A DNA stretch of 64,000 nt from the NCBI GenBank assembly GCA_963969395.1, contig OZ017799.1, positions 18,912,501 to 18,976,500 on the forward strand, given 5' to 3'. The notes below the pieces were generated by a model, which was not told where the DNA came from, did not search any database, and was given only the letters and a program-made list of their open reading frames with translations. Made by a program: the position numbers and the translations under genes. Source of the stretch: Pseudoscleropodium purum. Lineage: Eukaryota > Streptophyta > Bryopsida > Hypnales > Brachytheciaceae. This document shows positions 35,301-45,796 of this stretch, in pieces. How positions within the stretch are numbered: position 1 is the first letter of the stretch; every line of letters starts with the position of its first letter.

Positions 35301-36460
35301 CCTTTTGTGCGACCTCAAGATAACAATGATGGATTGCTGCTCTAGTGTGACCACCAACAACTCTTAACGCTTAAATATAGTACAAATTTATTAGTTAACA
35401 CAACTTGTGCAAATGCTCCACTCCTCCAATAACGCAACAAGCACTCTATCGCCTTCAATTCTCAACTACTCCTAGTATACACTCTTTCACCACCTCCTTC
35501 TCTAAGCAACGCTCTCAATGTCATGCAAGTGCGAAACTACCTTTATTATTCCATTATCGTTTTTTTGTTGTCTTCAACAATGGTGTCTTATGACTGCTTT
35601 TGATTGTTTGTAGCTTTAATTTGCTCCTAGTGACAAAGACATCAAATTGAACATTAAAAAAGTTAAGGAATGTCACTATTGTATAGCAAACCCCATTGTT
35701 TTTCATTTAGGAGATCTATTAGCTATGTCGCTTTTCATTGAAAATGATCTAATGTTAGTAGCCAAATTGGACATACATTTTGTCCTTTGTGATTTTTCCA
35801 CTCACCCCACATTTTTTCACTATTTCAAGGAATGAAAAAGCAATGGGTTTTATAATAGTGTGTGTTTAATACATCTTACAAGGTTGGTGATTTCACAATG
35901 AACTCTATTCATGGAATGCTACACATTCAATTGAGTATGATCAAAAGAATACCCAGTAGTGTGTCCTAGGGTAGCCTTAGATAAAAAAATTATTGTTTAA
36001 GGTAGGAGGCTCGAATGTTGGAGGGTCATTTAGAACCACCCATGTAGACTCGCTTGTAACGAACTTGAGGTCTTCTTAAAATGAACCTTCTACAATCATT
36101 GACTAGATCAATAAAAAAAAATTATTTATTGCAATAATTAGTCATTTTCTTTGCTTTCTCCATTTCTCTCTAGAAGTTGCAAGTAAACAATTTATGAAAG
36201 ACCTAGGGTTAGAAATAGGGACCTATGACTCATCTTGTTTGAAAATTCGTAAGTAATTTAAAAATGCTTCAAAAAACACGAATGACTTGGATTACAATCA
36301 TAATCTATTTCTCTTTGTCTAAAAAATGAGCTAAAAATAATCCCATCCAAGAAACAACATGAAAAAGGCAAAACAACCTTTATATACACGTTGTAAGAGC
36401 CTCCTAAGGTAATAGGCTTAGAAATCTCCCAACTAAGAGCTGGAACTAAATTTTGGACAA
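32371..36460. other. Intergenic DNA, no recognised gene
   Basis: 32371-32640 is GC-richer and could be a far-upstream exon of the DUF1348 gene on the minus strand (open frame 32623-32324), but no splice pairing was established. 34270-35600 is also mildly GC-rich with short open frames (34468-34271 minus, 34970-35197 plus) that I cannot identify. The remainder is AT-rich with nothing evident. Confidence 0.35.
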
Positions 36461-36640
36461 GTGAAACGTCTTGAAATATTTTTTCAGTAAATTTTCCTTG
36501 AAAAATAAGAGGAATTGGCATCTAACCCAAGTTGTTTCATATTTTTTGGAGCTTTTTGAAATTAGTTATGAAATTTTGAAGTTGAAGTAGCATAGGGGTC
36601 TGAGATCGCCCACCCCTAAAATGTACACTGTTTGTACATC
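36461..36640 (+). repeat. Dispersed AT-rich repeat, copy 2
   Basis: Matches 17340-17520 over its length, with the same order of landmarks (TTTTTTCAGTAAATTTT, GGCATCTAACCCAAGT, TTTCATATTTTTT, AAATTAGTTATGAAATTTTG). The last 40 bases enter the hairpin described next. Confidence 0.5.
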
Positions 36641-36709
36641 GCTGAAGGCTATGAAATAGTTACATGTAAAAGCTGTGTACATTTGAATAGGGTGGGCGAT
36701 TTTAGAGCC
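36597..36709. repeat. Imperfect hairpin with ~45-nt arms
   Basis: The left arm includes GATCGCCCACCCCTAAAATG then TACAC (36604-36628); the right arm includes GTGTACATTTGAATAGGGTG then GGCGAT (36675-36701). With a few mismatches pairing extends outward to GGTCTGA/TAGAGCC and inward past GTACAT/ACATGT, leaving a short loop. It is either a tiny foldback transposon or a transcript able to form a precursor-like stem. Nothing shows that it is expressed. Confidence 0.6.
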
Positions 36710-38739
36710 TGTGCAATTTAAGAGCTTGTTACCTTGCCTTAAAGTAAAGTGAGAATCTCTTTGTGACGCCACTCAGAGCCTGTGTTCAGGGCTATATGTC
36801 AGTAATTACATCAAAGAGGATCCTGTTATGTGATTGGCAAATGTTGCACAACTGTTTTATACCATCAAATTAATCACTACGAAACTGGACACAACAAACT
36901 CTCCTGCCCACAGTTGGGATTCATCAAGAATTAACCACTTATCTTCTCAAAGAGCCTAGCTTGCTGCTGACGATTATGCAACGGTCACAACTGAAATTGA
37001 GGAAGAAGCATGGAGCATTTCACCATATATCTTCTCAAAGAGCCGTGCTGTTGTTGATTGTGCAATAGTCTCAATCGAAATTGAGGAAGACGGGAGCATT
37101 TCTGAGGCTGCAGAAGTCCCATTTAAAGGCAGAGTTGCAGAGGATACTAGAATCGTTCAGGACCTGATGCCATCTCCTATGCTCAGTTGCTCACCCTGTT
37201 ACCAACACCAACTCATTTATTCATTCACTTGGTTTTCGTATAAGAATTTAACCATGTAAGGATGGGTTGGTCTCTGAAGAAATCATCATTTTCTAATACC
37301 ATGGGAATCAATCACTTAAAAAAAATGGAAAAGTATTCATTGGAAGTCAAACTACTCTAGAAGATGTTCCCATTTCACAACAAAACTCCAAAGGATGAAT
37401 AGTTGCACTTATGTCCTATACAAGAGAATTCTTTGTCATCCATCGGACATTTAGTATTTGCAACAACATTACAGGGTTAAGCGTACATATCTCGGCTAAA
37501 TGTCTATGACCATTAATTTTTGAAAGGAAATGGGGTAGTCTATTGTCAATTAGGTAGTCTACAACCTCGACTTTGAAGTTGCATGAGAAATTCATACATT
37601 GAGTGAGAGAAATTTGATCTCATTAGAGTTTGGATCTTGTGTCCATAGTGATTTCTCCACAACTCAATATGTCTTCCAAGAATCACACTCATTCAATTGT
37701 AAAAAATCTTGAAAGTAATGCAAATTATATCTCCACTTTAATGCAATCATATTCTTCCTTTTTGTGTGGAAATTCATCATTGTGTGTCTTAAGATAACAT
37801 CTTGAAAACTAAATGAAGGAAAACATTCAAAATTAGAATGCCCCTCAGATGCTCCTAAATAATATTGACAAAGAGTCTTGAGCATGTTCTAAGAAGCAAC
37901 ATAGTTGGACATTTGAGTCAACTTTACCAAAAAATTAACTCAATAAATTTAATATTCAACTACAAAAACCTTTAATACTCTGCATTTGTTGTAGGACAGC
38001 CTATAGTACAAGCTCCCTTCTCATCTAAATGGATTCTATACAAGCATAGTGGACTCACCATTAGTGGGAAGCAAATGCACTCCAACAATTACACCACCCA
38101 TCATTCTTCACAACAACTATCTATTACAAAATCCAAAAGAAAGAAAATTACCACCACATACAGATATCCTAAAACCTCACTCTAAATTCAAAAAATAAAA
38201 TGCAATGTAATGAGACCAATTCAAATTGATGTATTGTCTTAATCTTCTGGAGGCAATCATACATTCTCAATTCTATTGAAATTAAGTGAAGTGCATGTGG
38301 AAAATTTGGAACTAGCGCAGCATATCAAATAGGCAAGAGAGAGAACAACATCTAATGCAAAGGCAAGGAAGATTTTGGTTGCTTGTGTTCTAGCTCTAAC
38401 CTTGCAAGTGGCTCGTCATACTAGTACAGTTATAATTCTAAAGCAATGATTGGGAAAAACCATTGGCTAATTCAAAGTTAGCTGATGGAAGTGGAAAAAA
38501 ACTAGATTGCATTTTGAAAATGAAAGATGCATAACCAAGAAGAAAAATGTAGGGCTAGAAATGAACTAGTGCATCCAAAAAATTAGAGGATATATTATTG
38601 CTTCCTTCCAATACTTGGAAGAATTCAACTACAACGGGAAAAATTTAGTGGCTAGTACTTGGCTAGGTGACAATTAGTTTTCTGTCAACCTCCTAGTAGC
38701 GCCTTCAAATGAAGCCTACAATTTGAAATTCTAAAAAGA
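36710..38739. other. Intergenic DNA with possible transposon debris
   Basis: No gene recognised. The last 400 bases before 38740 may contain the upstream, more decayed part of the hAT relic that follows, but no motif was legible there. Confidence 0.35.
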
Positions 38740-39010
38740 ATGTGAACAAATCTGGGAGGGAGGAGTTAGGATCACTTCACCTAAATGTCAATGTATAAGC
38801 ATCACAACATTTGAAAGGGCTTTTTCTATGCATAACAACATCAATCAAAAGCTTTGAAATGTCATGGCAACATCAAATTGGGATAGTGTCATGTGATTGG
38901 CCTTGAAAGGACCAACCAATGACTTTGGCAACATTCTAAAAGATGCCATGTGGAAGAATTCAAAGTTTTGCCACTTACATACCAATCTTGAGTGGTAATT
39001 TATAAAGGCA
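38740..39010 (+). pseudogene. hAT transposase C-terminal (dimerisation) relic
   Basis: In one plus-strand frame, with two stops, the text reads FERAFSMHNNINQKL, then NVMATSNWDSVM, then LALKGPTNDFGNILKDAMW. This matches the order of the hAT-family dimerisation region seen in ZBED/BED-type transposases (a C/F-E-R-x-FS-x-x-N-x-I core followed by a GP-containing segment). It has no intact open frame. It is a different subfamily from the minus-strand hAT relic at 40.6-43.1 kb. Confidence 0.55.
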
Positions 39011-39553
39011 ATAGATGAACAAATTAAAGAAAGTGATTCCTAAGGCTAGTTCTTTTGATTTCATGCAAACTTTTTACAACTTTCCTCAATTTCATCTTGC
39101 ATAGATTGGAGGATCCTTGGCCTTCAAATGGTGAAGGGCTTTGCCAGTTTCAATTCCTATCAAGGATGCAATATTAATTTGTACATTCATTTTGGTATTG
39201 TTTTTTTCACATTGTAAGAATGTAGTGATTTAGTTGGTGCCAATTTTATTTGGAGGTTGAAATTAGCCGGTGAAAAATTGATGTTGTAGGAAAGAAACTA
39301 GTGGTTTTTGTGATTAAGAGGATGCAACCAATGACCATTGAAAAAAATTGGTCCATATTTGTGGAAGGAGGAAATAAGTTGGCGGACCTCTAAACTGAAT
39401 TTCCCAAATACGAAAGCACTTTTTTTTTGCATCCTTGAAAAGAAGCCCTCTACACCAATCCTTGAATTAAATTGAAAGTCTCTCACAAGCATCTAGGAAG
39501 TCATTTTAATTGAAAGTCTATTAGAGGCATTTAGGTGAGGTATAAATGCCTTT
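39011..39553. other. Intergenic DNA, no gene
   Basis: Nothing recognisable. Part may belong to the end of the hAT relic at 38740-39010. Confidence 0.35.
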
Positions 39554-40068
39554 CCAACATGGAGAAGGGTAGGGAGGATTTACCCCATATTGCCCTATCA
39601 TTTGAAGAGTAAAAGTAAAAATTGCCCCTTATTTTGTGCCGCTTAAATTTTAGAATGCTTCACATTGCCTTACTAATTTGGGGTCTTTGATTGCAAATAT
39701 GAATTTATAATTTGTAAATTTTATCTTATATGGTGAATGAAAAAATTTAGTGTTTTCTTAAAGGATAAAAAATGGGGCAATATGGGATCAATCCTTTGTG
39801 GCCCATGGTGAAGGCCATTGGTCAGGGAGAATTGATCCCTCTATTGCCTCATGTTTTACCTTTGTAAAAACCTTGAAATTTTTTATTTTCCACATATGAT
39901 AAAATTTGCAAATTCTGGATTCATATTTGTAATCAGAGACTCCAAATTTGCTTCCGGACATGGTGAAATAAAAAATTTAAGTGATAAAAAATGGGGGGCA
40001 ATTTTGACATTTATCCTTTGGTAGGGTAATAGAAGGGTCAATCCTCCTTGGCCCTTTGGGAGTTGGTT
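39554..40068. mobile_element. Foldback element with ~230-bp arms
   Basis: The left half is the imperfect reverse complement of the right half around an axis at about 39811. Matching pairs include GGGATCAAT (39784) with ATTGATCCC (39839), CAAATATGAAT with ATTCATATTTG, AATTTGGGGTCT with AGACTCCAAATT, and GGAGGATTTACCC (from 39573) with GGGTCAATCCTCC. The outermost similarity is CCAAC/GTTGG. Central unpaired sequence is only about 40 bases. There is no coding capacity. No clear target duplication was identified. Its internal CAAATATGAAT/AAAGACCCC motif recurs in the MITE at 50847-51104. Confidence 0.8.
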
Positions 40069-40580
40069 GTTGCTTGTTTTACTATAGTTGGCTTTTCCAA
40101 CTAGAATCGGAGGATTCAATTTGGAGCTTGCATTTCTTGCTTTCTTGGCTACTTCCCAAATTCTAAATGTGCTACAAAGCATTGTTCTACCTAGTGATTC
40201 ACCTCAAATAAATAGTGAATATTTTAAGGATTACATGTGGTCAAGCGATTCGCTCTTGCAGACTCCTCGGAGGCGCCTTGCTGGCGACTTCCTGAAAAAT
40301 TTAAAAATACAATTAGGCTACAAATCTCTCTGATTGTGTAAGTATGTGGTGACAACACATTTTTGCTTGCTTAGGGTTTCTAGCGAAGCTCCATGTGTTG
40401 TAGTTTCTACTTTGGCGGTTGCAAATTGGTTCCAAGTATGAAAAATGCCATTACTTAGGGGAGTCAAACCTTGGCCATGAAGGCCTTGCCCGATGCAATG
40501 AGTAATCCCCCCACCCCCAACCAAGTTAGTAAAATGATGAAACTTAGAACCAAAAACTTGCTGACCTAATGGAAACAAAA
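40069..40580. other. 3' flank of the hAT relic
   Basis: The sequence near 40228-40290 (TTCGCTCTTGC, then GGAGGCGCC) is weakly similar, in inverted orientation, to 43970-44010 and may be one terminus of the adjoining hAT element. No target duplication was found, so the element's ends stay undefined. Confidence 0.3.
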
Positions 40581-43121
40581 TTACATATCCACTCCACGTC
40601 GAGATCTCTCCTCCCTCCATAAGATAATTGCCTTGTTCATGGGAAAAGTCTGCAATGTGAAGAAGTCCTGTGAAAATAGCTTGACACAAGTGTCAACATG
40701 GCCAACCAAGTGATTTTCCAATTTGGACTTTATGAAATTGAAAGTAGAAAAGGTCCGCTCATCTTCAATGTTCCCTAAAATTGCACAAATGGCAATTTCA
40801 GCCAACTTGATGAATTCAAAGAGACAGTTTAGCATCAAGGCATTTTGTCCAATGTAAATCCACACTTTGGTCAAAAGATTTTGCTTCCTAGGTTCCTCTA
40901 TGGCCCCTTTAGCATATGATTTCATTGTCAATTTGAACAATGATATTTGCAAAGACAAGAGCTTCCCATCAATGATGGGATCAACTTGGTGAATATCGGC
41001 CTCCTCCTCCATGTCAAAGTTAACCTTACACACAATAGCAAATTGGGCCCGCAATGTCTTGATATGCAAAGGGAACAAATCGTCACAATTGCGTTGGAGC
41101 CAATATTGAGGAAATACTATGCCAAGAGCATTCATCAACTCTACTTCTGGAAAGTAGACATCAAGTTTGAGGGTGAGCATCTCCGCAGCATCTTAGCTTT
41201 GAGCCTTCAAAGAGCTAATGATTCTTGCCATATCTTCCGTTGTCACTAGTAGCTTCTTGCCACTCACTGAGCAGATGGAATGTGCTGCATACGAGTGAAT
41301 TGCAATGCGAAATGCAAGAGTCTTTTTGCCCAAGTTCAAGTTAGTGATCCACTCTTGGTTGATGGAGTAGGATTGGTCATGGAGAATGTCATAGAACATT
41401 TCAAAATGTTGTTGCTGCCATGCCGTGTTGTCATCAGAATACATCATGAAAAGCTCAGCTTGGCAAATCTTCACAGTTGCCATATAGTCACTCACAAAGA
41501 CATTGTTAGATTGGGCAAATTTCATCAAAGAATTCACTGAATCCAACAAGGACATGAGACAAGGCAAACCAAGCAAAGTGCCAACATCACAAAGTAAATC
41601 ATAGTTTAACTGAGCAGGCTCCTTTATAGCAGCTTGTTTTGTTGTCAATTGCGGCTCTTTTATAGTTGCATCTTCACACATCTTCACAACAAGGGTCTTA
41701 TACTTGCCCATGACCCTTTTGAGAGGTTCCAACATAGAAATCCACTATGTCTTGACGTTGCGAAGCATATGATGCCCCTCTGTTTCCACTGAGTTGGCAA
41801 GATTTTGGAATTCCAAATGACACTTTGGGTTATGGCTGAAGTATGCATACATAGTTTGACAAAGAGCTTCAAGTTTTGCCACAATTGGCAAATTTGAGGG
41901 AGGCTCCACTGCCAAGTTTGTACGATGAGCCATACAATGAATGTCCACCATGAAAGGGGTTGCATGCTCTTTCATCTAGATAGTGACCTTGTCCTTGCAA
42001 CCTTAGAAAATAAACACCCCATCTGCCCCGAAACAGACAAATCGATTTGCTACTTCTACTTGAGAGAGTCCACTGTGATGATTGAGCATTCCCTCAATAG
42101 TCTCTCTCACAACTTCAGAACCATTACCGTCCTGTAGTCTATTTAAGGATAACAAAATTGGCACTCTTTGGAAGCCTATGCAAACATAGATGTGAATCGA
42201 CAACCAATATTGGCAGTTAATTGTGTTAACCTCATTAGCACTCAAAGAGAAAAAACGAGCCTTTGATATCACCTTCCAAATATGATTAGCCAAGGTTTTG
42301 GCGAGGTGGTCTACCATCTCCCACCCCATTGCAATACTTTAGTGCTTTCTTGGGAACTCTGGCACCATCAACAGCTCAAATAACTCACACATGGTCTTGT
42401 ATTGGATTAATAGTTGACCCTGTATGAGCAACCAAAAAATGGCCCAAAATTGGACACTCTTCCTTTTCCGCTCTCGAACTGTCCCACGCGCTACTTGCTA
42501 CAAGACAGTGTCTCCAACCTTCCCCAATTGTGCAAAGAATTTTTTTTTGTTCTTCACGTGCACATTGTTACTCAAAAAATAATACTCACCTGCCTTCGGA
42601 GCCCCCAAAAAAGTCGTGGCCTTCCCTCTGCCACAATGCTTCTATAAAGAATCCAATTTTGGGACAAGAAGCTTCTCCCTCCCCTTGACGTCGGAACAAA
42701 TTTTGCATCGTACCTACTAGATTGTACCATCTGCTCCGATGACACTTTCTGTCCACGATAGCTATGCAGCCCAAGAGTCGTGCCATTGTTGATTTTGCTC
42801 ATAATTGAGACGTCTTGCACAAGCGAGATCATGGGCAGGAGATGCGATTGACGGATCCAAAATCAACACCTCCGAAGACCCTAAACCTACAACAATAGGA
42901 CAATCACCTCGAACCATAGTTGGCACATCAATGTCCTGCAAAATATAGGAAATAGGGGTGTCAAAAGACATCGATGTAGGGTTTCCATCTACTGTTGATG
43001 AATTGCCTTGGCTACTGAGAACCAGCACTTGAGTGGAGGCATGCACATGAGCTTGACAATCAAAAAACTCCACCCTACCCTCATACAAAAACTTGTTCAT
43101 CATAGACTGATGAGAAGCCAT
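40581..43121 (-). pseudogene. hAT-family transposase, decayed
   Basis: A single minus-strand frame from about 42400 down to 40600 reads as one transposase despite stops. It includes FFSLSANEVNTINCQYWLSI and GLSQVEVANRFVCFGADGVF, then MVDIHCMAHRTNLAVEPP, YFSHNPKCHLEFQNLA, LRNVKT (stop) WISMLEPLK, and the C-terminal dimerisation segment FIKLAEIAICAILGNIEDER with TFSTFNFIKSKLENHL. Upstream, 43121-42440 carries a degraded N-terminal region (RRLNYEQNQQW, then GADGT, CKIC-like, PKLDSL, KHCGRGKAT), resembling the usual zinc-finger start. In-frame stops include TAA near 42003 and 41193 and TAG near 41976 and 41745. The element is inactive. Its termini are uncertain. Confidence 0.85.
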
Positions 43122-44974
43122 GACACTTTGAAGTAGTTGGAGATGAAGAGAAAGGAAACAGAAGAATTACAGAACTCTACAAGCAATGACTGAAATGCAA
43201 GTACGGAAGATGAAAACTCATTTGATTGTAATTGCTTCCAAGGTTGGAATTTATCCTCTATGAGCAATAGTGCTGGATGGTGGTGGCACAATTTGAAAAA
43301 CAACGTTCATGAATGAGTGACACTATGAGCATTGCAAAAGCACCCTAAATTTCTAAAATTTGAACAATGTAGATCCTAACTACCAAAATTTCGTCAAGTG
43401 CAAGAACCGAATCAGTAGAAAATTCAATCCTTATCAGCTAAAACTTAGCAATTTACAAAATTTCCTCCACATTCATAAACGTGCTAAGCAATTGACCTAA
43501 TCATCTAAACAACAAGCAAGAAATAGACAAGATTGTAAAGGCATGAACTAATTCAAGGAGCCTATATCCTATAAAGCAATCAATAAATTGAAATTGGACA
43601 AACTAAACCTGCAAAGCAAAGTTCACAAAGCAAGTGGTAAACCGAAATTGGACAAAGTAAACTTGCAAAGCAAAGCTCTTAACTTGCAATACAGCACCAC
43701 AACCTAGGTAAGAGAATCGGGATTCATCCTTCCTACAATCCTGCATAGAAATGAACAAAATGCAGCTGCTACTCAATGCAGCACCTTGAACAAGTAGTGA
43801 ATGCTCCCAAAAAAATTGAGGGCCCAAGTATTATGATCTCTAGTGAAGCGAGCTAAAACTAAAAGAGGTCTGGCGAAAGAGGCGAAAAGTTTGGGATGCA
43901 CTGGCAAAGAAGAGACTTGAGGAGAGAGGTTGGGGGTGGTGATTCTGATCGTGACTAGATAGCTCACTAGGCACTTGTCGCCTCCAACCACATTGGCAGT
44001 TGGCGAGTTGTTAAGTTTTTTTTACTTTTTTTTTGTTTAGCAATTTGCTAGGGATAAAAGCTAGGGAGGTTTTGGCAATAATTTGCCACTAATATTTTCA
44101 CAGCAAATAAGAACTCCATCACTAGACTCACTACAGATCCTGCTTTGATAGGAATTATTTCAATTTATATCAGTATATTAGTTCATGTTAATATTATTAA
44201 TATTAATATTATTTGATTTCAATTTTAGTTTTGGAACAAACTAGGAGTGACCTCATTGTACAGGAGGACAGAATGAGGACCATCTTCAATCAGGCCAGTA
44301 CAGATGGATTCCAATGGCATATTTGGCATGGATCCCTACTACATTTCAAAACCCGCCCCAATGCCAATATGACCTCGCATTGGACAGTCGTGTTTATTGC
44401 ACATTCTCTCCTTGGGCTGGTAGTTTGTCGCCTTTTGGTCAGCTTGTTGTACACCTCAGTGTATGCGTTTCTCTCATGACAACAGTACCCTCTTTGCACA
44501 GCATCCTCCAACTCTTGACACCACCTTACCATGACAACTCTTCTCTTGCCCTTAACAAAGCCACGCGCTACTTAGATTCTCACCACAAAAATAGAAATAA
44601 CTTAGGGCCGGCAGAGATTGGATTCAATTAAAGGAGCGCCAAAAAGGCCGCGATCCTAGCGGGCTCGTCACTTAGCCTGCTCAGTACCGTTACCACGGCG
44701 ATGTACGGTTAGGATTCAGGGTGCCCTGAACCAAAGTACAACTTCAACAAGAAGGAGACTCAAGTACAGATTAGGGAACCCATAACCTCAAGACAACTAT
44801 AGTAGTTGAAGATAGTGCCTGGTTTTCAAATGCAATGGCTACAAAATTCTGACTTTTACTGTCGAAATTGGGCCCCTAACTATAGGTTGACAATCCATCC
44901 CATCATCTACTATAGTCATCTAGGATTGGAGGCTCCAAAAGCGCGGAGCTTCGAAAACCCAAATAGATCCAAAT
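43122..44974. other. Transposon flank and unrecognised GC-richer block
   Basis: 43122-44030 is the 5' flank of the hAT relic; 43970-44010 may contain its other terminus. 44220-44720 is GC-richer with overlapping open frames (44213-44479, 44314-44631 plus) that I could not identify. It contains a GC-rich stretch near 44630-44710 and may be a fragment of an unknown gene or transposon. Confidence 0.3.
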
Positions 44975-44979
44975 AGTTG

Positions 44980-45196
44980 TGTTGAAGCAACCTCTAAACA
45001 GACACAAGTAGTTTTGAATGACGCACCAAATTCATTGAACGGTGCCGTATAAGTATAGGTGATTGACGATCGATGAATCTATAGTATTGGAGACGAAATG
45101 AATGAAACTACAGTAACAAATGAAGTATCTAGATCTATCAGTACATGAGATAAGACAAAAGTGAAGTTGAAGCAACGTAGAGAGCATTATCCAACA
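44980..45196 (-). repeat. 3' LTR of Copia element
   Basis: 217 bases, TGTTGAAGCAAC to ATCCAACA on the plus strand. The neighbouring bases 45197-45214 are pyrimidine-rich (CCCTCCCTCGCTCTC), that is, a polypurine tract on the element's own strand. Confidence 0.9.
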
Positions 45197-45796
45197 CCCT
45201 CCCTCGCTCTCTACATGCATCACTGTGAATCTACAAGAAAAAAAATCATGTCTTGATACAAGTTGCTACTAGCTAATATTCTTCAAGACTAGTTGTGACT
45301 TTCGGAGACTCTCTCGTTGGTAAGTTGCAGGCTTGATTTGTGCATGGAGTCATTTCTGTAATTAAATGTGAGATACACCAACTAACATTAGTTTGTGGTG
45401 GCAAGTCCAACAGATTTGTGTTCTCTTGTATTGGGTTGCTCTCGTTTTGCGACGACTATGTGACAATATTCTAGACCTCTGCAACTATATTTCATGCTAT
45501 TACATGGATGGTCGAGTAGTACAAATGCAATGGAGGAGCTAGGTGTAGATATTGCTAGGGTTTTTGGAGAGAGCAGTTCATTTTGCAACAGTTATGAAGA
45601 ATCAGATGATTCGTACTAGAGGAATGTTTTTGACAATTCCGATCATTGGTAGGATAATCGGTTGTCAAAGAGAAATCCTAGAGCACCAAATTTCAGGTAC
45701 AAACAAACGAAAAAGGCTCTATGGATAGATGGTTGGTTTACTCCTAGTTAGATGAGAGACAAATTTCATAGCTAGACTCAAGGGAAGAATACCTAG

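Noticed and set aside
40228..44010. Terminal inverted repeats of the large hAT element
   Set aside because: GGAGGCG-containing ends are only weakly alike and no 8-bp duplication was found at either side.
44213..44631. Organelle-derived DNA or a membrane protein gene
   Set aside because: Hydrophobic text looked suggestive, but no plastid or mitochondrial protein could be matched.
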